Below the pieces are notes generated by a model. That model was not told the origin of the DNA, did no database searches, and saw only the letters and a list, made by a program, of their open reading frames with translations. Shown here piece after piece: positions 57,344 to 64,000 of a stretch of DNA of 64,000 nucleotides (within the stretch, counting starts at the first letter, position 1; each line of letters opens with the position of its first letter). The translations under genes and the position numbers were made by a program. Location of the stretch: NCBI GenBank assembly GCA_030407085.1, contig CM059585.1, positions 3,977,001 to 4,041,000 of the forward strand, read 5' to 3'. The DNA comes from Trichopria drosophilae. Its lineage: Eukaryota; Arthropoda; Insecta; Hymenoptera; Diapriidae.

Positions 57344-60300
57344 TCAAATGTGTATCGGCACATGAACCAGTAGCTCCGCGCGACTTGAGAACACCGCCGA
57401 ACACATCTCGCAGGTGTATTCGACGGCGTCCGGTATAATGGTCTCTGGCACTTCTTCCACCGAACCGATTAAACTATGAACGTCCAACAGCCTTTCCGGT
57501 GTCGACTCCACTTTCACGCTGAGCTGAACATTTCCCTGCGGTACGCTTTCAGCGTGGTTCACTTTGTCCAGATCGGGTAGAATGGACTCTTCCACTATGT
57601 CGGGTCCGGATTCGATGTTCGCTTCGAAAGCCACTTCCATGTTACTACCGTCAACCAGAGTCTCGAACAGTCGAGTCGGTTGAACTTCTTCCGAATTGCT
57701 GTCACTGATTTCGGTCACTGTCGCCGGTTCGGTTACAAGCTCCGGTTCGGGCTGCGGAGGCAGAATCTCTGCAGGTTCCTGTTTCACCATCACCGGCTTC
57801 GGTTTCTTGAATTTTCTCATCGGTGTCGTTTTCTTCTTGGCGGTACGTTCAGGTTTCTCCGAGTCTGTGTCGAGAATGTTACCGTTATTGTTGGTGTGTT
57901 TTTCCGGCGCCTGCATCAAGTTCCTTATTTCGGGCTCGAGTTTGATATTGATGTTTTCGACTTCGATCGTGTTGTTGGCGATTTCTTCGTCTTTTGATTT
58001 TGGGAACATCGCAGGGGTTATCTGCAACCTGCCTTCTATGTGATAACTGACGTTTTTCGTTCGGGGCCGGTTCCTTTCTCCGCCGACGAAAATCCCTTGT
58101 TTGTGTTCGTTAGGTATGACTTTTGGTGTTTTTGTCACCATCGTCTTGGTTTTCTGGCCCTTTTTCACTCCGTCCGTTCCAATATCGACCGGAACTCTGG
58201 TTTTCTGCGTGTGTATCATCTTTGGCCTGCCCGGTTGATTCGAGGCTGGTGCTTCGACAATCTTTTTCTCTTCCTTCTTGACTTTCTTCTTCGTAAGCTT
58301 CGTCTTGGCAGGATTCATCTTCGAATTGCTGACGATAGAATTAATGTTTTGCAGAGAACTCTCGAAGCTTTTCAGGACATTCTGATAACCTTCTTCGACA
58401 TTGGCACGATGCTGCTGCTTACTCTTCTTGCCTAACTTTCTCGGTTTGGTATTGTCGTCAGAATCTGACAGTCCGTCGAGCAGGTCGAAGGACTCTGTCA
58501 TCCTTGACACCATTGCACTTTCTGTAGGCTTGAGTTTACGCCGTCTCTTGTATTTTCTTGGACCCGTCTGTGGTTGGCGACGCATTGCAGTATTATCGTC
58601 GCAGTGCTGCACTATGTGTGCGACAATCTCCTCCGACGATGCGTAGGTATCTCCGCAGACTTTACACAGGTACGGCGTCATACTGCCGTGACATTTCGGA
58701 TCTGGTCCCGAATGGTGTGCCCTTACGTGCTCTCGCAGAACCACCTAATGTACGAATGTTTCATTTTATTAACCTCAAAAAAATTAGAGGGAAAAAACTT
58801 ACCCTTTGGTTGAACGCCCGTGGGCAAATGGCGCAGCCGTAAGGTTTCTCGCCGGTGTGAATGCGTTCGTGCTTCCTCAATGTTCCGCCGTCGGCGAATG
58901 CCTTCCAACAAAACCGACAGCCGTACGGTCGTTCCCCGGTGTGGATACGAATGTGTATCTGCTGCGAACTTCGACTGCCGAAGGATTTGCCGCACTCTTT
59001 GCAAGGGAACGAACGACCTCCGGTTTCTTTATTATGCGAATGACGATGGCTGACCAGTGCTCTGCCGTCGGGAAATTCTTCTCCGCATTCGTCGCAGGAC
59101 ACCATTTTGTTGCGGTGCGATACCATATGCCTTAAATTTTAAGCAATAATGTAAATTTCAGGTTAAACCATTAACCCTTCTTTCTGAAGTCTACAGTTTT
59201 CAAGAAAAAAAATTCCTAGTCTTGAAATCTAGAAAAATTTAATAATTTTTAAAAAAGTCGTCCAAAAAATCTGAAAATATTCTGACATTTTTTCTAAAGT
59301 CTACAGTTTTCAAGAAAAAAAATTATTAAATTTGTCTAGATTTCAAGACTAGTAATTTTTTTTCTTGAAAATTACTACAAATACGTTTTAGAATGAGTAA
59401 AAAAATCCTCTCGAATTTTTCAGAATGTATTTTTACAATTTTTTATTTTTGGAAAATTTGAAAAATTGAAATTTAAAAAAGCTGAAAAAATTTGAGAGTA
59501 TTCTCTGACCAATTCTGACATTTTTGTTCTTAGGACATTTTTTCTAAAGTCTACAGTTTTCAAGAAAAAAAATTATTAAATTTTTCTAGATTTCAAGACT
59601 ACAAGGAATTTTTTTTTCTTGAAAACTGTAGAATTTAGAAAAAATTTCCTTACAACAAAAATGTTTTCGAATTGATCAAAGAATACTCTCAACATTTTTC
59701 AGATTTTTTGGATGACTTTTTTTAAAATTTCGATTTTTCGAATTTTTGAAAAATAAAAAATTTTCACAATATATTGTGAAAAAAATTTGAGAGCATTTTT
59801 TGATTCATTCTAAAACCCATTTATTCTTAGAAAATTTTTTCTGAAGTCTACAGTTTCAAAAAAAAAAAAAATTATTAAATTGTTCTAGATTTTTTTTTTT
59901 TTTTTTTTTTAAAATTTAATAATTTTTTTTCTTGAAAACTGTAGAATTTAGAAAAAATTTCCTTAGAACAAAAATGTTTTCGAATTGGTCAAAGAATACT
60001 TTCAAAATTTTTCAGATTTTTTGGACGACTTTTTTAAAAATTTCGATTTTTCGAATTTTTGAAAAATAAAAAATTTTAACAATATATTGTGAAAAAATTT
60101 GAGAGGATTTTTTGACTCATTCTAAAACGTATTTGCAGTAATTTTCAAGAAAAAAAATTACTAGTCTTGAAATCTAGAAAAGTTTAATAATTTTTTTTCT
60201 TAAAAACTGTAGAATTTAGAAAAAATTTCCTGAGAACAAAAATGTCAGAATTTTTTCAGATTTTTTGGACGACTTTTTTAAAAATTTCGATTTTTCGAAT

Positions 60301-63059
60301 TTTCGAAAAATAAAAAATTTTAACATTATATTGTGGAAAAATTTGAGAGCATTTTTTGACTCATTCTAAAACGTATTTATTCTTAGAAAATTTTTGTCTG
60401 AAGTCTATAGTTTTCAAGAAAAGCAATTGTAAAGTTTTAATTAGAAATTTGTCATTGGAGTCGCCATTTTGTGATCACCATGTTAGTTTTTAAATATTTA
60501 AAAAATTTATCTTGATGCTGTAACTATTGGGTCCACGTTTAATGAAGAAATTTTCTGACGACAAATATTCTTTCGATGAGAAAAAAATGAATTTTCAAAA
60601 AGTTTTTTGCCATTTTCCTGAAAAAAAAAAAAAGGAATTTTTGCCAATTTTGTTTCAAAAATGATTTTTTTTTTCATACAGCAAGTAACCAGAAAACTGT
60701 TTCACATCAAAATATCGCGTCCGCAATGTCTAAGCTTCAAAATGGTGAAACATCATTTTGAAAATTTCAAGATGGCGGATCCAAAATGGCGACGAAAGAA
60801 TTTTTTTTTTACCAAATAGTAATATTCAGTGTCTGTTTCATTAAAAAGTAAAGTTCACGAAATTTAAATGATTGTACTACTCGTCTTTCCTCGTTTCTTC
60901 ATAACACTTAAATTATCATATATTTGTATTAAATAATTACAAAATTAGAAAAAACAAATAATAACGATGAAAATGAAAACAATATTAAAAATGAAAATAA
61001 AAAAAAATAATAAAACGATCAAAATATGCTAAGTTGGGCTATAACTCAAATGGGTTTGTCCCCGAGTAACAATTTTCAAAATAATCCGACCATTTTTGAA
61101 AATATCGTCCGCCATATTGGATCCGACATTTTTAATTTTTGAAATCGGACTTCAGGTTCGTATTCAGCGACCTCAAAAACCCCCGGAGTCGTAATTTTCA
61201 AAATAATCCGACCAATTTTAAGAATATCGTCCGCCATATTGGATCCGCCATTTTGAATTTTTCAAATAGGACATCAGATTCGTGATCGGCGACCCAAAAA
61301 ATATATAGATATACATAGTGTCATTAAAAAGAATTTTTTTTTAATGAAACAGACACTAAATATTACTATTTCGAAAACAAAAATTCTTTTATCGCCATTT
61401 TGGATCCACCATCTTGAAATTTTCAAAAGTACGTTTTACCATTTTGAAGCTTAGACATTGCGGACGCGATATTTTAATGTGTAACAGTGTTCTGGTTACT
61501 TGCCGCATGACAAAAAAAAATTATTTTTGAAACAAAATTGTCAAAAATTCCTATTTTTTTTCAGAAAAATCACCGCAACTTTTTGAAAATTCACTTTTTT
61601 GCAATTTTATTTTACACCCATAGTAGTAAAGAAAATTAACGTTGAAAATAGTTGAAAAAAGTTTCCAGAATATATTGTTAAAATTTTGTATTTTTCGAAA
61701 AAATTTTTAAAAAAGTTGTCCAAAAAATCTGAAAAAATTCTGAAATTTTTTCTAAATTCTATAGTTTTCAAGAAAAAAAAATTCTAGTCTTGAAATCTAG
61801 AAAAGTTTAATAATTTTTTTTCTTGAAAACTGTAGAATTTAGAAAAAATTTCCTGAGAACAAAAATATCAGAATTTTTTCAGATTTTTTGGACGACTTTT
61901 TTAAAAATTATTAAATTTTTCTAGATTTCAAGACTAGGAATTTTTTTTCTTGAAAACTGTAGACTTTAGAAAAAATTTCCTTAGAACAAAAATGTCTTCG
62001 AATTGGTCAAAGAATACTCTCAAATGTTGTCAGATTTTTTAAATGTTTTTTTTTTAAATTTCAATTTTTCGAATTTTCCAAAAATAGAAAATTGTAACAA
62101 TACATTCTGAAAAAATTTTAGAGGATTTTTTGACTCGTTCTAAAACGTATTTATTCTTAGAATTTTTTTTCTGAAGTCTGTAGTTTTCAAGAAAAGCAAT
62201 TGTAAAGTTTTAATTAGAAATTTGTCATTGGAGTCGCCATTTTGTGATCACCATGTTAATTTTTAAATATTTAAAAAATTTATCTTAATACTATAACTAC
62301 TGGGTCCACGTTTAATGAAGAAATTTTCTGACGAAAAATATTCTTTCGATGAGAAAAAAAATGTTTTATAAAAAACAACACTCGATTTTTCGCTTGATTT
62401 TAACATTTAAGTCGCCATATTTAATTTTCTAATTAAAATAGCTCAATTTTGACAACAGCATTGAAAAGAGTGACCTCTAAAATAGTAAGACATGTACCTT
62501 TCAATTTATTTCAACTTGGATTTTCCTATAAAATTCTTTATTGAAATTTAAGTGAAAAAAGTGTCCTTCTTGATGTTAATGGGTAAATATTCTAAAATTT
62601 AATAACAAACCTTCGTAATCGTGCTTTACTGTGGAAACGCTTTCCGCACTTGGTGCATCCGAACGTCTTGTCAGTGTTATGGACCCACGAGTGTTTCAGT
62701 AAACTTCGTTTGTCTTTGCAGGTTTTACCGCATAAAATGCAGGTATTTGGCGGCGCATCCTGGGCGTGATTCTCCCGGACGTGTTCGGCGACTTCGGCGT
62801 CGTCGCGACACCTTTCTCCGCAGAGTAAACACCGTCGACTAGGGGACCTACTTCGGACGTAAGAACTACAATTCACTTTTGAATAGTCAAAAATCGAAAT
62901 GCTCAAACAATTCTTAAACGGTTTGAAAAATACCTAGCGTGGAGTTCAGCGTGCGCTAAAAGTGCCAGAGCTTCTTCGAACCACTCTCCGCAGACGTTAC
63001 ATACGTGATGTTGATTCGAGCCACCTTCGGTCGTTTCGACCTCTTGTTTGATATGAACC
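57344..63059 (-). CDS. C2H2 zinc-finger protein with ten fingers, 5' partial
   Basis: Probable DNA-binding transcription regulator. Exons, minus 5' to 3': 63059-62934, 62865-62611, 59130-58803, 58744-57344; phases close exactly, and the first exon begins inside a codon after an acceptor, so more exons lie right of the window. Fingers: HVCNVCGEWF (exon 1), RCLLCGERC, TCILCGKTC, FGCTKCGKRF (its last histidines across the 3.5 kb intron), VSCDECGEEF, FPCKECGKSF, YGCRFCWKAF, YGCAICPRAF, YLCKVCGDTY and, after about 350 residues of lysine-rich and acidic linker, a final YTCEMCSAVF...HVPIH just before the stop. HTGERPY and HTGEKPY linkers mark fingers 6-8 as a DNA-binding run. PRKYKRRRKLK is a likely nuclear signal. 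Not assigned to a named orthologue. Confidence 0.92.
59167..62583. mobile_element. Composite palindromic element, 3.4 kb, fills the zinc-finger gene intron
   Basis: Left end TTAA then ACCATTAACCCTTCTTTCTG; right end (reverse complement) TTTACCCATTAACATCAAGAAGG, so ends share CCATTAAC. Inside, AAGTCTACAGTTTTCAAGAAAAAAAATT and its complement recur many times (59190, 59295, 59540, 59835, 59930, 60195, 61755, 61815, 61945), and AAAAGCAATTGTAAAGTTTTAATTAG...TGGGTCCACG is directly repeated at 60417 and 62194. Intron is 59131-62610; only about 63 bp lie outside the element. Boundaries are less clean than in the BAP55 and ATR elements. Confidence 0.6.
60590..61600. repeat. Inverted repeat, 1 kb, within the zinc-finger gene intron
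   Basis: AAAATATCGCGTCCGCAATGTC with GGCGGATCCAAAATGGCGAC and CAGTGTCTGTTTCATTAAAAAG (60706-60847) face AATGAAACAGACACT, TCGCCATTTTGGATCCACC and GACATTGCGGACGCGATATTTT (61340-61475). Between them are two reversed twin-core units (61100-61135 and 61225-61260). Centre near 61090. Confidence 0.88.
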
Positions 63060-64000
63060 CTAAAAGCATCGTTAGGTTAGGTCGCTGACAAACATTTTCT
63101 ACAGACCCAGCTACCAGTGACTTTTTTGTTATCGAAAGTTAACGTTTTTTCAGTAAAATTTTAGAATTTTTATAAGTAAGAGTCGATTCTGGTAGGATTT
63201 TTGCTCCAGAATCCAAATATCACCGTCAAAATATCCAATTGGCTCTAGTTTTTCTGATATTGAAGGTCAAAAAATCCGATTTCAGGCATTTTGAGCATTT
63301 ATTCACAGCTCTAAAAAAATTCTGTTGTTCCAATAGTAAGAGTCAATTCTGATAGGAGTTTTTCCACAGAATCCAAATATGTACGCCAAAATATTGATTT
63401 GGACCTACTTTTTGCCCAAAATTGAAGGTCGAAAATGTAAAAAATCCTGTTTTAGGACATTTTCACTCGACTCAAAATATCAAGAAATGCAAAATGGCGG
63501 ATAAAATATGTCCGACGAACTTTTAGAAATTTGAATCACTTCAAACTCATTATCATTTTGGAAACTTTACTTTGTTTTTTACCAAATTGAAGGTCAAAGG
63601 GGTAAACAGACATTCCTTTCTGTTTTTCTAGAAAACTAGTTAAGACGATAACGAGTTTGAAGTGGTTCGAATTTTAATAGGTTTGTCGGACATGTTGGAT
63701 CCACCATTTTGTGTTTTTTTTTTATTATTTACGTCGCGTTGTATAGTATAGACGTAAAGAATATCCTAAAGCAAGCTTTTTTACAATTTTGACCTGGAAT
63801 TTGGACAAAAAATAAATCCAATTCAGTATTTCCGAATACATATTTCGATTCTGCGAGAAAAATTATATGAAAATTGACTTTTACTAGTGGAGCAACATCA
63901 TTTTTTGGTATCTGTGAACAGATATTGAAAAATGCCGAAAATCCCATTTTTAACCTTCAATATCTCAAAAACTGGAGCCAATTGGATATTTTGGCGGTCA
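63060..64000. repeat. Right-edge intron sequence with an inverted repeat running to the window end
   Basis: AAAATATCCAATTGGCTCTAG followed by TTTTTCTGATATTGAAGGT (63227-63268) is mirrored by ACCTTCAATATCTCAAAAAC and TGGAGCCAATTGGATATTTT (63952-63991). Centre near 63610, where a CAAAATGGCGGATAAAATATG core faces GTTGGATCCACCATTTTG (63489 and 63695). This lies upstream of the first visible zinc-finger exon and is presumably an intron; no exon was recognised. Confidence 0.75.

Noticed and set aside
57680..59135. Plus-strand open frames of 77-131 codons
   Set aside because: Antisense to the zinc-finger gene exons, whose minus-strand reading has clear C2H2 motifs and consistent splice phases.

Overview
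The window is AT-rich, intron-dense insect nuclear DNA. The protein sequences (most clearly the actin-like BAP55 subunit) look hymenopteran, but this is an inference from remembered family resemblance; no search was run. Six protein-coding genes can be read exon by exon, separated and interrupted by large amounts of repetitive, often palindromic DNA.

Layout. (1) 4044-25892, plus strand: the checkpoint kinase ATR (mei-41 in flies), 38 readable exons giving about 2,417 residues; the N-terminus lies left of the window. (2) 26342-30967, minus: BAP55/ACTL6A, an actin-related subunit of chromatin-remodelling complexes, complete in 4 exons and convergent with ATR. (3) 36103-38361, minus: a secreted trypsin-like serine protease with a long lysine-rich pro-region, 5 exons. 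(4) 45740-46995, plus: a C11orf54-type (DUF1907) ester hydrolase, 6 exons. (5) 47229-54022, plus: an SLC35G1-like EamA/DMT transporter, 2 exons around a 5.8 kb intron. (6) 57344-63059, minus: a C2H2 zinc-finger protein with ten fingers, its 5' end right of the window. The six genes have unrelated roles (DNA damage signalling, chromatin remodelling, proteolysis, hydrolysis, transport, transcription); nothing suggests a joint pathway.

Repeats. The dominant family is a unit of roughly 120 bp whose core carries two tandem ATGGCGG/ATGGCCG motifs around a GGATCC-like spacer. It occurs dozens of times in introns and intergenic DNA on both strands, as single copies, as a tandem array (about 48.94-50.74 kb) and inside long inverted repeats. 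Several inverted repeats sit between TTAA sites with CCCTTTAAC-like ends, as in piggyBac-type elements, and three of them make up nearly the whole of an otherwise minimal intron (ATR, BAP55, zinc-finger gene). A second group is short pogo/Tigger-like elements with CAGTAG...CTACTG ends and TA duplications. An 82-bp satellite with 245-bp higher-order periodicity fills one ATR intron. Two decayed non-LTR retrotransposon fragments and a 1.13 kb foldback element complete the picture.

Exon boundaries were placed by eye from GT/AG signals, phase and remembered family alignment. No computation was possible, so boundaries are proposals; most close in frame exactly.
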